DNA of 64,000 nt, taken from an uncultured Bacteroidales bacterium. Its GTDB lineage: Bacteria > Bacteroidota > Bacteroidia > Bacteroidales > Paludibacteraceae. The first letter of the stretch is position 1. Every line of letters begins with the position of its first letter. The notes beneath the pieces were generated by a model. It had not been told where the DNA came from, did no database searches, and saw only the letters and a program-made list of their open reading frames with translations. The translations under genes were made by a program, and so were the position numbers. The stretch is from positions 1-64,000 of the forward strand of contig CALUNA010000001.1 in the NCBI GenBank assembly GCA_944321895.1. The letters run 5' to 3'. This document shows, piece by piece, positions 53,508 to 62,748 of the stretch.

Positions 53508-54104
53508 TTATACGACGCCGGAGAAGCCCATGAACGCCATGGCCAGCAGGCCGGCTACAATCAGGGCAATCGGGGTTCCTTCCAGTCCTTTCGGGATATT
53601 GGAGAAACGCAACTGTTCGCGGATGCCGGCAAACAGTACCAGGGCAAGAGCGAAACCGATGGCTGTTGCAATGGCGAATATGACACCAGTCAGCAGGTTC
53701 GGTTCCAGTCCTTCCGGCAGTTTATATGTGCCGTCTGCAACCAGAATAGCTACACCGAGGATGCAGCAGTTGGTTGTAATCAGTGGCAGGAATACGCCCA
53801 AAGCCTGGTAGAGCGACGGCGAAACCTTTTTCAGGATGATTTCCACCAATTGCACCAGGGCGGCGATAACCAAAATGAATACCAGAGTCTGCAAGTATTG
53901 TATGCCGAAGGCTTCAAGCACATATTTTTGCAACAAATAGGTAATTATGGTAGACAGCGTAAGTACAAAAGTTACGGCAGCACCCATTCCTAATGCCGTA
54001 TCTATTTTTTTGGATACGCCCAGAAAAGGACATATTCCCAGAAACTGGGATAAAACTATGTTGTTTACCAATACGGCGCTTACAATAATCAAAAAATAAG
54101 CCAT
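53508..54104 (-). CDS. rnfA: Rnf complex subunit RnfA
   Basis: A 198-residue membrane subunit with six helices of the Rnf ferredoxin:NAD+ oxidoreductase, which couples electron flow to Na+ or H+ export. [20 protein letters not shown] carries the conserved Cys near residue 25; [20 protein letters not shown] contains the other. RnfA and RnfE together bind a membrane [2Fe-2S] centre. Last gene of rseC-rnfBCDGEA. Confidence 0.96.
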   Translation of the reverse strand: MAYFLIIVSAVLVNNIVLSQFLGICPFLGVSKKIDTALGMGAAVTFVLTLSTIITYLLQKYVLEAFGIQYLQTLVFILVIAALVQLVEIILKKVSPSLYQALGVFLPLITTNCCILGVAILVADGTYKLPEGLEPNLLTGVIFAIATAIGFALALVLFAGIREQLRFSNIPKGLEGTPIALIVAGLLAMAFMGFSGVV

Positions 54105-54141
54105 ATCAAAATGTTTTAATAGATTCTTAATTGCTGAATAT

Positions 54142-54726
54142 TTATGCCTTGCGTATTTTGTTTACAATGGCAATCAGATAGCCCAGGGCGATAAATGCAC
54201 CGGGAGCCAGTATGAAAACGAGTGCACCGTAGTTTTCCGAGAATACGGTCATCGAGAATACTTTTCCTGTGCCCAACAATTCGCGGATAGCGCCCAGCAG
54301 TGTCAATGCAAAGGTAAAGCCGAGACCGATTCCCACGCCGTCGAGGGCGGAATACCAGGCATTGTTCTTGGCGGCAAATGCTTCCGCACGTCCCAGAACG
54401 ATACAGTTCACTACAATCAGCGGGATAAACAATCCCAGTGTTTCATAAATGGCCGGAACGTAGGCTTCCATGCACATTTGCAGGACCGATACGAATGCGG
54501 CTATGACTACCACATAGGCAGGAATACGCACTTTGTCGGGAACCAGATTCTTGATTAACGAAATAACCATGTTGGAACAAATCAGTACGAAAGTCGTGGC
54601 GAGTCCCATGCTCATGCCGTTGATGGCGGATGATGTCGTTCCCAGAGTCGGACACATGCCCAACAGCAAAACGAATGTCGGGTTTTCTGTAATCAGTCCG
54701 TTCAATATGACTTTTAAACTTTTCAT
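54142..54726 (-). CDS. rnfE: Rnf complex subunit RnfE
   Basis: A 194-residue membrane subunit homologous to RnfA with inverted topology. [20 protein letters not shown] holds the conserved Cys, and [20 protein letters not shown] the second. It starts 3 bp after the rnfG stop and precedes rnfA by 37 bp. Confidence 0.96.
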   Translation of the reverse strand: MKSLKVILNGLITENPTFVLLLGMCPTLGTTSSAINGMSMGLATTFVLICSNMVISLIKNLVPDKVRIPAYVVVIAAFVSVLQMCMEAYVPAIYETLGLFIPLIVVNCIVLGRAEAFAAKNNAWYSALDGVGIGLGFTFALTLLGAIRELLGTGKVFSMTVFSENYGALVFILAPGAFIALGYLIAIVNKIRKA

Positions 54727-54729
54727 ATC

Positions 54730-55401
54730 TTATTCATTTAATGCGTTAATACTATCGGTTGCAACTTGTACGGTATCGGCAACGGCCGGTGCAATACTGT
54801 CGGCTGCAATGTGCTGTGTCACACCGCTTACGACATTGACTGCCGGTGCGCCGCTGTTGGCGGCATAGGCATTATAAGCCAGGTTCACAGCAGCCAGGAA
54901 TGCGCGTGAGCTGATGGTTGCGGCCGTGATGGCATCCACTTCGCCGCCGTCTTTGGTTACGGTCAGCTTGTTCTTTTCCGGATTCTTGCCTTTGATGTTC
55001 TGGTTGTTTTTGTCTGTTTTGAACCAGTCCACCATTTTTGTGCCGAGTCCCGGGGTTTCTGCTTGTTGCAGGATAGCGTAGTCGATGATGTTGCCTTCCT
55101 TGTCGAAACCGACCATGATTTTGATTTTGCCTCCGAAACCGTTTGTTTCCGATTCGACGGCAGCGCCTACAAATGCATCACCTTGATAGGCCTTGTGCAC
55201 CAGAAGGCCGTTCACTGTCTCATCTTCCAGGCGGTCAAAATCATTCAACACTTGTTGAATGGCAGCTTGCTGTTTTTCGGCTTTGGCTATCGCAATGGGT
55301 TCTTCGGTTACCGTATATACGGCTCCCAATACGCCGGCGGCAATCAACGAAATGATTGTGAGCACCAGCACCATATTTTTAAAATTCGATTCCAGTTTCA
55401 T
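54730..55401 (-). CDS. rnfG: Rnf complex subunit RnfG
   Basis: A 223-residue periplasmic flavoprotein anchored by one helix (MVLVLTIISLIAAGVLGAVY). The covalent-FMN motif is DAITAATISSRAF, with Ala where many homologs have Gly before the A-T. The tail is Ala/Val/Asp-rich. The ATG at 55401 is preferred: an AAAGGAG Shine-Dalgarno lies just before it, and the ATG six codons upstream overlaps that site and the rnfD stop. Confidence 0.94.
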   Translation of the reverse strand: MKLESNFKNMVLVLTIISLIAAGVLGAVYTVTEEPIAIAKAEKQQAAIQQVLNDFDRLEDETVNGLLVHKAYQGDAFVGAAVESETNGFGGKIKIMVGFDKEGNIIDYAILQQAETPGLGTKMVDWFKTDKNNQNIKGKNPEKNKLTVTKDGGEVDAITAATISSRAFLAAVNLAYNAYAANSGAPAVNVVSGVTQHIAADSIAPAVADTVQVATDSINALNE

Positions 55402-55415
55402 ATTTTTGTCTCCTT

Positions 55416-56384
55416 TCATTTCGTTTTATTTTCGCCGAAACGTTTCGGGCGGATATAAGTGTTCAACAACGGTGTAACCGCGTTCATAATCAGAATGGCG
55501 AATGACATGCCTTCCGGATAGGAGCCCCATACGCGGATTACGACGGTTATGATGCCGATTCCGATACCGTAAATGATTTGTCCTAACGGAGTCATGGGTG
55601 AGGTCACGTAATCCGTTGCCATGAAAATGGAACCCAACATCAGACCGCCGGTCAATAAGTGCATCAGCGGGTTCATGGACATTTCCGGATCTACCAGCCA
55701 GATAATACCCGTAAATACGAACACGGTGGCCAGAATGCTGACAGGGATGTGCCAAGTAATGGTCCGTGTGTAAATCAAGTAAAGGCCGCCTATCAGCAAT
55801 GCAATGGCGGAAACTTCACCCAATGAACCGCCCATGTTGCCGATAAACATGTCCAGCAGCCGGGGCATGGCTTCCGCGCCTTTTTCCTTAATCAGCGAAA
55901 GCGGTGTTGCGGCTGTCTCTGCATCCAGATATTGCATGTTCCATGTAATTGGGCGCGGCCAGGTTGTCATGGCAGCGGGGAATGAGATAAGCAGGAACAC
56001 GCGGCCGACCAAAGCCGGGTTGAACGGGTTTTGTCCCAGGCCGCCGAACGACATTTTGCCTATGCCGATGGCAACCAATGCACCGATCACAACCATCCAT
56101 ACGGGCAGGTTGGATGGCAGGTTGAAACCTAACAGCAGACCGGTCAGGATGGCGGAGCAGTCGCCTATGGTCGGTTTCTGTTTGAGCAAGAACCGTTGAA
56201 TCAGATATTCGAACAGCACACAAGCTACAATAGCTGTCAGGCTGACAATTAACGCACCCAGACCGAAATAGAACAATGACACCAGATAGGCCGGAATGAG
56301 GGCGTATATGACGTTCAGCATGTTTTTCTTGACCGAATCGCCGCTGTGTACGTGCGGAGATGGCGAAACAATTAATTTATTCAT
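55416..56384 (-). CDS. rnfD: Rnf complex subunit RnfD
   Basis: A 322-residue membrane subunit with nine or ten helices. The covalent-FMN site is the Thr in AETAATPLSLIKEKG (about residue 160). GKMSFGGLGQNPFNPALVGR and FMATDYVTSPMTPLGQ are family signatures. Together with RnfG it carries electrons across the membrane. The order C-D-G is standard. Confidence 0.96.
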   Translation of the reverse strand: MNKLIVSPSPHVHSGDSVKKNMLNVIYALIPAYLVSLFYFGLGALIVSLTAIVACVLFEYLIQRFLLKQKPTIGDCSAILTGLLLGFNLPSNLPVWMVVIGALVAIGIGKMSFGGLGQNPFNPALVGRVFLLISFPAAMTTWPRPITWNMQYLDAETAATPLSLIKEKGAEAMPRLLDMFIGNMGGSLGEVSAIALLIGGLYLIYTRTITWHIPVSILATVFVFTGIIWLVDPEMSMNPLMHLLTGGLMLGSIFMATDYVTSPMTPLGQIIYGIGIGIITVVIRVWGSYPEGMSFAILIMNAVTPLLNTYIRPKRFGENKTK

Positions 56385-56404
56385 ATATTTCCTTGATTTT
56401 CAAA

Positions 56405-57739
56405 TTATTTTTTCATGTTCCGTGCACGGATTATGCCGCCCACTTTATTTTTTCCCATGCGGATGTAGTCGAGCAATGGGCGGTTGCTTGGACAGGTGAA
56501 CAGGCAGCAGCCGCATTCGATACAGTCCATGACGTTGTGTTTTTCCATTTCGTCCCACATGCTCTTGCCAGCCAATCTTGCCAGCAGATAGGGTTCAAGT
56601 CCCATGGGACAAACGGAAACGCATTTGGCGCAACGTATGCAGTTTTGGGGTTCCGGGCGCGTTGATTCGGATTCCTGCATGATCAACACCCCTGATATGC
56701 GCTTGTTGGCAGGCATGTCCGTGTTGCTCATGGCGCGTCCCATCATCGGGCCTCCGGCAATGATTTTGCCGGTATTTTCAGGAATGCCTCCGGCCATGGC
56801 GATTACGTCGTTCAGCGGCGTGCCGAAACGGACCAGGAAGTTGCCGGGTTTGTTCACGCTTTTTCCCGTAACGGTAATGACGCGGTCAATCAACGGCCTG
56901 TTTTTCTGCACAGCCTGGTAAACGGCATATACGGTGGCCACGTTTTGCACGACGGCACCGACTTCAATAGGTAGTGCACCGCTTGGTACCTGGCGGCCAA
57001 TGCATGCGTCAATCAATTGTTTTTCACCGCCTTGCGGATATTTCAGTTTGAGCGGTTGCACTTCGATGCCCATTTGGCGCGAAACGGTTTTCTGCATCAA
57101 TTCAATGGCATCGGGTTTGTTGCTCTCTATGCCGATAATGGCGCGTTGTATTTTCAGGGCTTTCATCAGAATAGTGACACCGATAACGATTTCTTCCGCA
57201 TGTTCCAGCATCAACTGGTGGTCGCAAGTCAAATATGGTTCGCATTCCACGGCATTCACAATCAGCACTTCGGCAACCTTGCCCGGAGGCGGCGTCAGTT
57301 TTACCTGGGTCGGGAAGCAGGCGCCTCCCAAACCGACAATACCTGCATCGGCAATTTTTTTTACGATTTCTTCCGGGGTGTATGTGCAACTTGTCAGAAG
57401 TTTTTCGCTGCGGTCTATTTCCGGCAGCCACTCGTCGCCTTCTACGTCAATGAAGATGGCGGGCATTTTCATTCCCCAGGCATCGATGGCCGTATCGATT
57501 TTAGCCACTTTGCCGGAAACCGGCGAGTGTACGTTTGCCGATACGAATCCGCCTGCCTGGGCGATTAGTTGTCCTACTTTCACTTCTGCGCCTTTTTCCA
57601 CAACAGGAACGGCGGGCGCACCCAAGTGTTGCGAAAGCGGGATTATTGCCTGCTTGGGCAGCGGAACTACTTGGATTTTTCGTCTGGCCGAAAGTTTGTT
57701 TTCTTCCGGATGGACACCACCTATTCTAAATGTTTTCAT
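56405..57739 (-). CDS. rnfC: Rnf complex subunit RnfC
   Basis: A 444-residue cytoplasmic subunit with the NADH and FMN sites. A Gly-rich stretch GIVGLGGACFPTQVKL (about 134-149) and two [4Fe-4S] clusters in CIRCAKCVSVCPMGLEPYLL and CIECGCCLFTCPSNRPLLDY are visible. It is shorter than RnfC of enterobacteria, which have a long Ala/Lys-rich tail. Between rnfB and rnfD. Confidence 0.96.
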   Translation of the reverse strand: MKTFRIGGVHPEENKLSARRKIQVVPLPKQAIIPLSQHLGAPAVPVVEKGAEVKVGQLIAQAGGFVSANVHSPVSGKVAKIDTAIDAWGMKMPAIFIDVEGDEWLPEIDRSEKLLTSCTYTPEEIVKKIADAGIVGLGGACFPTQVKLTPPPGKVAEVLIVNAVECEPYLTCDHQLMLEHAEEIVIGVTILMKALKIQRAIIGIESNKPDAIELMQKTVSRQMGIEVQPLKLKYPQGGEKQLIDACIGRQVPSGALPIEVGAVVQNVATVYAVYQAVQKNRPLIDRVITVTGKSVNKPGNFLVRFGTPLNDVIAMAGGIPENTGKIIAGGPMMGRAMSNTDMPANKRISGVLIMQESESTRPEPQNCIRCAKCVSVCPMGLEPYLLARLAGKSMWDEMEKHNVMDCIECGCCLFTCPSNRPLLDYIRMGKNKVGGIIRARNMKK

Positions 57740-57773
57740 CTTAGTTATAGAAGTTTGATTTTGTCTGTTTGGA

Positions 57774-58730
57774 TTATGCTTGTTGATTGTTTGTTTTTTC
57801 CGGAGTGGTATTCACTTCTGTTTTTACTTCCGCTTGTGCCATCTCAGGTTTTGGGGCTTCTGCTTTTACCGGTTCTGTTTTTGGGGCTTCGGGTTTCGGA
57901 GCTTGCGGTGCGCGTGGCGGGAAGTTCAGTTCATGAATGGCGCCTGTCGGGCAAACGGCTACGCACTTGCGGCACAAGCGGCATTTGGTAAAGTCAATGT
58001 AGGCCAGGTTGTTTTCCACGGTAATGGCGCCGAACGGACATTCCTTGGCACATTTGCCGCAACCGATACAAGCAGCCGTACAGGCTTTGCGTGCCATGGC
58101 TCCTTTGTCCTTGTTCACGCAGCTGACAAATATTCGGCGTGATTTCGGGCCTTTTTTGCGCAGTTCGATAACGTTTTTCGGGCAAGCCTTGACACATGCG
58201 CCGCATGCCGTACATTTTTCGTCATCCACTTCGGGCAGTAGTGTGTCCGGATTGATTTTGATAGCGCCGAACTGGCAGGCGGCAACGCAGTCGCCGTAAC
58301 CGAGGCAGCCGAACGAGCAACCTGTTTCGCCTCCATAGAGGTTGGCAACAATCTGGCAGGAAGGTGCACCATCGTAGCGGTTGTTGCGTGGGCGGTTGGC
58401 ACATGTGCCGTTGCAACGTACAACAGCTACCATCGGGTCGGTTGCTGTAACTGTGCGGCCAAGGATACTGGCCACCTTTTCCATTGTGGGAGCACCGCCG
58501 ACCGGACAAAGCAGGCCATCCATGGTTTCTGCTTTTACGCAACCTTCGGCAAATCCTCTGCAACCGGGAAATCCGCAGCCACCGCAATTGGCGCCGGGAA
58601 GTACGGCTGCCACTTCATCGATGCGCGGATCTTCATACACTTTGAATTTCTGGGCAACAAAAAACAGGATAACGGCTGCCAAACAGCCGATTACGCCCAA
58701 AGTAATTAATGATACAACTATTAAATTCAT
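57774..58730 (-). CDS. rnfB: Rnf complex subunit RnfB
   Basis: A 318-residue ferredoxin-like entry subunit. N-terminal helix (LIVVSLITLGVIGCLAAVIL), the four-Cys cluster VLPGANCGGCGFPGCRGFAE, then several ferredoxin cores (CTACGACVKACPKNVIEL, CIGCGKCAKECPFGAI, CRLCRKCVAVCPTGAI), and a Pro/Glu/Lys-rich flexible tail from about residue 270. It takes electrons from reduced ferredoxin. Confidence 0.96.
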   Translation of the reverse strand: MNLIVVSLITLGVIGCLAAVILFFVAQKFKVYEDPRIDEVAAVLPGANCGGCGFPGCRGFAEGCVKAETMDGLLCPVGGAPTMEKVASILGRTVTATDPMVAVVRCNGTCANRPRNNRYDGAPSCQIVANLYGGETGCSFGCLGYGDCVAACQFGAIKINPDTLLPEVDDEKCTACGACVKACPKNVIELRKKGPKSRRIFVSCVNKDKGAMARKACTAACIGCGKCAKECPFGAITVENNLAYIDFTKCRLCRKCVAVCPTGAIHELNFPPRAPQAPKPEAPKTEPVKAEAPKPEMAQAEVKTEVNTTPEKTNNQQA

Positions 58731-58805
58731 TTTTTTATAGAATTGATAGAAAATTTGGTTTGTTACAATTCAAAATGACCGTCTTTGTGTCTGCACAAGG
58801 TTTTT

Positions 58806-59225
58806 CTATTCTTTTTTGGCATAAAAGACAAATTCCTTCTGCAGTTTGTCCTTAAAAAACGACAGAATTATGTAATACGGAACCAGCATCGCCAACGCGA
58901 TTGTTCCGGTGACAGCTTCTTTGTCAGTAAACATTCCGGCAATGGCCAGGGTTATGAATATCAGCAGGAAAGGAATGACAAAAGCGAGCAATGTGGCTTT
59001 TACTCCTAATCGCTGTTGTGCATATACTTTCACTTTGTCGCCGGCCTGGAGTGTTTCCATGGCTTGTGCATCGATGATTTTTTCTGTTTTGTCAGCGGCT
59101 GTGCATACGCCTTGTGCGTGACAGCCTGCGCATGCAGAGTTCTGGACAATCAATACTTGTACTGAATTTCCGGAGATGCTTTGCACAATTCCCTCGTGTT
59201 CAATCAGTTTCTCTTGTTTTGCCAT
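58806..59225 (-). CDS. rseC: RseC/SoxR-reducing-system family protein
   Basis: A 139-residue inner-membrane protein with the N-terminal cysteine pattern CAGCHAQGVCTAADK and two membrane helices (LLAFVIPFLLIFITLAIAGM; TIALAMLVPYYIILSFF). The family commonly leads rnf/rsx operons and may assist flavin or cluster insertion. Start at the ATG at 59225; the promoter box TACTTTTG at 59247-59254 (minus strand) makes it the first gene of the rnf transcript. Confidence 0.92.
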   Translation of the reverse strand: MAKQEKLIEHEGIVQSISGNSVQVLIVQNSACAGCHAQGVCTAADKTEKIIDAQAMETLQAGDKVKVYAQQRLGVKATLLAFVIPFLLIFITLAIAGMFTDKEAVTGTIALAMLVPYYIILSFFKDKLQKEFVFYAKKE

Positions 59226-59378
59226 CTCTACTTTGCAATTTGGCTGCAAAAGTACATAAATAATTTAATTTGTCCAAAAAATGGGAGCCTTCATATCCTG
59301 AAATAGTTTGCTTGCTTTCCGATTTGATATTTCTTGGCAAAAATTGCTACCTTTGTGGCGGATTTTAACAGAAAAACA

Positions 59379-60056
59379 ATGTATCAGATAGGACAATATG
59401 GCCCCGGTGATGACATGAGCACGCTGATATGCGAGAACTATCAAATGCTTTTGGTTGTACACCGGTTTGGAATTCCGCTCGGTTTTGGTGACAAGTCCAT
59501 TGATGAGGTTTGTCGGGAAAACCGCGTTGATACGCATACGTTTCTGAATGTCGTCAATCTGTTGGTGGGAAACCATGTGGAACTGGAAGATATTGAATTG
59601 TCTGTTTCATTGCCTGAAATTGTTGGATATTTACGTAATTCGCACAGTTATTTTCTGGATTTCCGGCTTCCTTCAATCCGCAAGAAATTATTGGAGGCTT
59701 TCAGCGGAAATGATGGTCTGACAATGGCCATTATCAGGTATTATGATGAATATTCGGCGGAAGTGCACAAGCACATGATGCATGAAGAAGAGGTCGTATT
59801 CCCTTATGTGAAAAAATTACTGGCCGGAGAGCATCCTGCCGATTATGACATAGACACTTTCAGCCGTCATCATGACAATGTGGAGAGCAAGTTGCTCGAA
59901 CTGAAAAATATCATCATAAAATATTGTCCCACCCGCAGCAGCAACGAGCTGAACAATATGTTGTTTGACTTGTTTTCCTGTTCGGAAGATCTGGCTTCAC
60001 ATAACCGTATAGAGGATGAATTGCTGATTCCTATGGTACGCAGGCTGGAAATGTAA
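59379..60056 (+). CDS. RIC/YtfE-like di-iron hemerythrin-domain protein
   Basis: A 225-residue protein of the repair-of-iron-centres (RIC, YtfE/ScdA) type. The N-terminal part (residues about 10-70, IDEVCRENRVDTHTFLNVVN) resembles the ScdA N-terminal domain but lacks its CC pair: where homologs have FCCGG it reads GIPLGFGDKS. The C-terminal four-helix domain carries the iron ligands in NSHSYFL, EVHKHMMHEEEVVFPY, SRHHDNVE and SHNRIEDELL. Promoter TACCTTTG at 59348-59355. 11 bp before the regulator gene, so probably one transcript. Confidence 0.82.
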   Translation: MYQIGQYGPGDDMSTLICENYQMLLVVHRFGIPLGFGDKSIDEVCRENRVDTHTFLNVVNLLVGNHVELEDIELSVSLPEIVGYLRNSHSYFLDFRLPSIRKKLLEAFSGNDGLTMAIIRYYDEYSAEVHKHMMHEEEVVFPYVKKLLAGEHPADYDIDTFSRHHDNVESKLLELKNIIIKYCPTRSSNELNNMLFDLFSCSEDLASHNRIEDELLIPMVRRLEM

Positions 60057-60067
60057 AATTGACCGGT

Positions 60068-60679
60068 ATGAGCAGTCGGATACACATAGTCATTGCAGAG
60101 CCTTCGGATATAATCCGGAGCGGTCTGGTGCACATCTTGAAGCAAATGAACGATTTGCCGATTGATGTAGGCGAGATAACGGATATTTCTGCCATAGCCG
60201 GCCAATTGGAGAAATTTGAACCGGACATACTGATTATAAATCCGATACATTTGGGTGTTTTCAGCATTATGGATTTGAAAGGCAAGCAGGAAAACTGTTT
60301 TTTCAGGGCAGTTGCTTTGCAGAACATGCTGACCAGCGATGCTGTCCTGAAAAACTATGATGCGGTCATTTCCATTTACGATACGGCCGGGACCATAAAA
60401 ACAAAGCTCATAGAACTGTTGAGCATAAACAGGCAGGACCAGGAAAAGAAAGAACTCAGCGACCGCGAGAAAGAAGTCATCATCTGTATCGTGAAGGGAA
60501 TGTCAAACAAACAGATTGCCGACAAGCTGTGCCTGTCCACTTATACGGTCATGACGCACCGCCGGAACATTGTGAACAAACTGCAGATTCACAGTTCTTC
60601 CGGCCTGACCATCTATGCCATTGTGAACAAGCTGGTAACCATTGATGAAATCAAGGACACCATCTATTCCGAGGAATGA
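60068..60679 (+). CDS. NarL/LuxR-type regulator with degenerate receiver domain
   Basis: A 203-residue transcription factor. The N-terminal region has the layout of a response-regulator receiver, but the acidic pair appears as IAEPSD and the phospho-acceptor strand reads PDILIINPIHLG, with Asn where Asp is expected. The C-terminal LuxR-type helix-turn-helix is intact (LSDREKEVIICIVKGMSNKQ, then LCLSTYTVMTHRRNIVNKLQ). It is therefore unlikely to be switched by a histidine kinase. Its neighbour, a RIC-like protein, suggests sensing of nitrosative or oxidative stress (inference). Confidence 0.85.
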   Translation: MSSRIHIVIAEPSDIIRSGLVHILKQMNDLPIDVGEITDISAIAGQLEKFEPDILIINPIHLGVFSIMDLKGKQENCFFRAVALQNMLTSDAVLKNYDAVISIYDTAGTIKTKLIELLSINRQDQEKKELSDREKEVIICIVKGMSNKQIADKLCLSTYTVMTHRRNIVNKLQIHSSSGLTIYAIVNKLVTIDEIKDTIYSEE

Positions 60680-60695
60680 TACTTACTTGTAAGTA
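60680..60695. promoter_or_regulatory. NarL-like 7-2-7 palindrome
   Basis: TACTTAC-TT-GTAAGTA is a perfect inverted repeat of two heptamers spaced by two bases, the geometry of NarL/NarP sites (TACYYMT-N2-AKRRGTA); 12 of 14 informative positions match. It begins right after the stop codon of the NarL-type gene and is centred about 70 bases upstream of the next promoter. Confidence 0.5.
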
Positions 60696-60751
60696 GTTCT
60701 TCCAGCAACTTTTCATGGTTTTTAGGGATTGTGTAGTGCATAATGCAGTCC

Positions 60752-60865
60752 TATCTTTGCAACCGTAATACTTGAAACTTTTAGTCAAAAATTTAACCAC
60801 AACGTTAAAAATTTTTTGTGAGCCACGAGAGCCTCCGAAGTGATTTCGGAGGTTTCGTTTTTTTT
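60752..60865 (+). ncRNA. Candidate small RNA or attenuated leader
   Basis: A TATCTTTG box (60752-60759) and an intrinsic terminator CCTCCGAA-gtgat-TTCGGAGG (60832-60852) plus T-run bound a transcript of about 100 nt without a plausible reading frame. The 7-2-7 palindrome lies upstream. It may be a free small RNA or an early-terminated leader of the GH125 gene, which has its own promoter further on. Confidence 0.5.
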
Positions 60866-60981
60866 GTCTGGCAGGCAATGTGTTTGTAAAATGAAAAGAT
60901 TTTATAAATTTGCATCAGATTGTTATCCATTCCGGTTCATCGTTATTCCCGCCCCGGGAGCGGACTTGTAAAAATTCAGTT

Positions 60982-62481
60982 ATGAAAACAGGAAAAAATA
61001 AGGTACGGTTCATTTTGCCATGTTGTGTGGCTTTGTTGTTTGTTTGTTGCGGTAACAGCCGGAAAGACAGGCCGCAGGTTGATTATGCAGCCAAGGCGGA
61101 TGCCATTATGTTACCGCAGGACAACGCCCGTGTGTACGTGTCCAACCGTCCGGCTGTATCCGACCGTTTGTTTGTATCAAAAGCCATAGAAAACGAAATG
61201 GCACGGGTTTCGGCCTTGCTGACAAATCCGCAGCTGCGCTGGATGTTCATGAATTGCTTTCCGAACACGGTCGACACGACCGTGCGTTACTATACGCTGG
61301 AAGATGGCGATGATGACACATTGATTTATACCGGTGACATTCACGCCATGTGGCTCCGTGACTCGGGCGCACAGGTGTGGCCTTACGTGCCGCTTGCCAC
61401 GCAGGATGAAGCCTTGCGCAAAATGTTGCGCGGCACCATTCTGCGCCAGTTCCGTTGCATTATCCTTGACCCGTATGCCAATGCTTTCCTGGATCCGCAC
61501 GACCCGAATCCGGCACACAATTGGATGAGCGACCTCACGGACATGAAACCGGAACTGCACGAACGCAAATGGGAAATAGATTCGTTGTGCTATCCCTTGC
61601 GTCTGGCTTACCAGTACTGGAAAATAACCGGCGATGCAAGCATTTTCCAGGAAGAATGGCTGGCCGCCATGCGCAATATCCTGCAGACATTCCGCGAGCA
61701 GCAGAAAAAAGACGGGCACGGGCCATATACATTCATGCGCCGTACGGAACGCCAGCTGGACACCATGTCGAACGGCGGCCTGGGCAATCCCGTAAAGCCC
61801 GTCGGGCTGATTGCCTCCGCGTTCCGGCCATCGGACGATGCGACGACCTTCCAGTTCCTGGTGCCTTCCAACTTTTTTGCAGTTGTTTCGTTGCGCAAGG
61901 CCGCCGAAATCCTTTCTTCCGTGAATGGAGAAACCAAACTGGCCGATGAGTGCACGGCACTGGCCGATGAAGTGGAGCAGGCCTTGAAGAAATATGCCGT
62001 TTATGACCACCCGAAGTACGGTAAGATTTATGCATACGAAGTGGATGGTTTTGGCAACCGGTTGTTGATGGACGATGCCAATGTGCCGAGCCTGTTGTCT
62101 TTGCCTTATCTGGAAGCTGTCGATATCAACGATCCGGTTTATCAAAACACACGCGATTTTGTATGGAGCCAGGACAATCCGTATTTTTTCTGCGGAACGG
62201 CAGGCGAGGGTATCGGCGGGCCGCATGTCGGCTACGACATGATTTGGCCCATGAGCATTATGATGAAAGCCTTTACGAGCCGGAACGATGATGAAATCAG
62301 ATTTTGCCTGAAAATGCTGATGGCTACGGATGCCGGTACGGGATTTATGCATGAATCGTTTCATAAAGATGACCCGAACGTATTTACGCGCCATTGGTTT
62401 GCCTGGCAAAACAGTTTGTTCGGTGAGTTGATTATCAAGCTTGTGGACGAAGGAAAACTGGATTTGCTCAACAATCTGTAA
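60982..62481 (+). CDS. Glycoside hydrolase family 125 lipoprotein, exo-alpha-1,6-mannosidase
   Basis: Removes alpha-1,6-linked mannose from the non-reducing end of glycans. 499 residues; lipoprotein signal ends at LLFVCCGNS, so it is envelope-anchored. Family signatures: GDIHAMWLRDSGAQVWPYV (about residues 120-138), DPHDPNPAHNWMSDLTDM, GGLGNPVKPVGLIASAFRPS, CGTAGEGIGGPHVGYDMIWP. Promoter TAAATTTG at 60905-60912. No other glycan-utilisation genes are adjacent, so it is not in a full polysaccharide-utilisation locus here. Confidence 0.93.
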   Translation: MKTGKNKVRFILPCCVALLFVCCGNSRKDRPQVDYAAKADAIMLPQDNARVYVSNRPAVSDRLFVSKAIENEMARVSALLTNPQLRWMFMNCFPNTVDTTVRYYTLEDGDDDTLIYTGDIHAMWLRDSGAQVWPYVPLATQDEALRKMLRGTILRQFRCIILDPYANAFLDPHDPNPAHNWMSDLTDMKPELHERKWEIDSLCYPLRLAYQYWKITGDASIFQEEWLAAMRNILQTFREQQKKDGHGPYTFMRRTERQLDTMSNGGLGNPVKPVGLIASAFRPSDDATTFQFLVPSNFFAVVSLRKAAEILSSVNGETKLADECTALADEVEQALKKYAVYDHPKYGKIYAYEVDGFGNRLLMDDANVPSLLSLPYLEAVDINDPVYQNTRDFVWSQDNPYFFCGTAGEGIGGPHVGYDMIWPMSIMMKAFTSRNDDEIRFCLKMLMATDAGTGFMHESFHKDDPNVFTRHWFAWQNSLFGELIIKLVDEGKLDLLNNL

Positions 62482-62748
62482 TTTCTGCCCTTTGTACATT
62501 TGATGTTCCTGCCATGTCTTGTTCCGCGTTATGCGGGACTTCTGTTGTGCAACCGTGATATCTGTCCTTTATTCGGATTACATGTCAGGAACCCGTATGT
62601 TGATAACTTTTCCGGAAACAAGTGTTTTTTCAGCAATATTTGTGAATAACTTCAGCGTATTCATTTTGCCGCGATACCGGAATTTATTACTTTTGTCCGG
62701 CATAGAATTCCGGAGCAAGACACCGGAGCAAGTACTTTTACAAGCAAC

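Noticed and set aside
61177..62499. 440-codon frame antisense to the GH125 gene
   Set aside because: Opposite strand of a gene with clear GH125 motifs; no promoter or family support.
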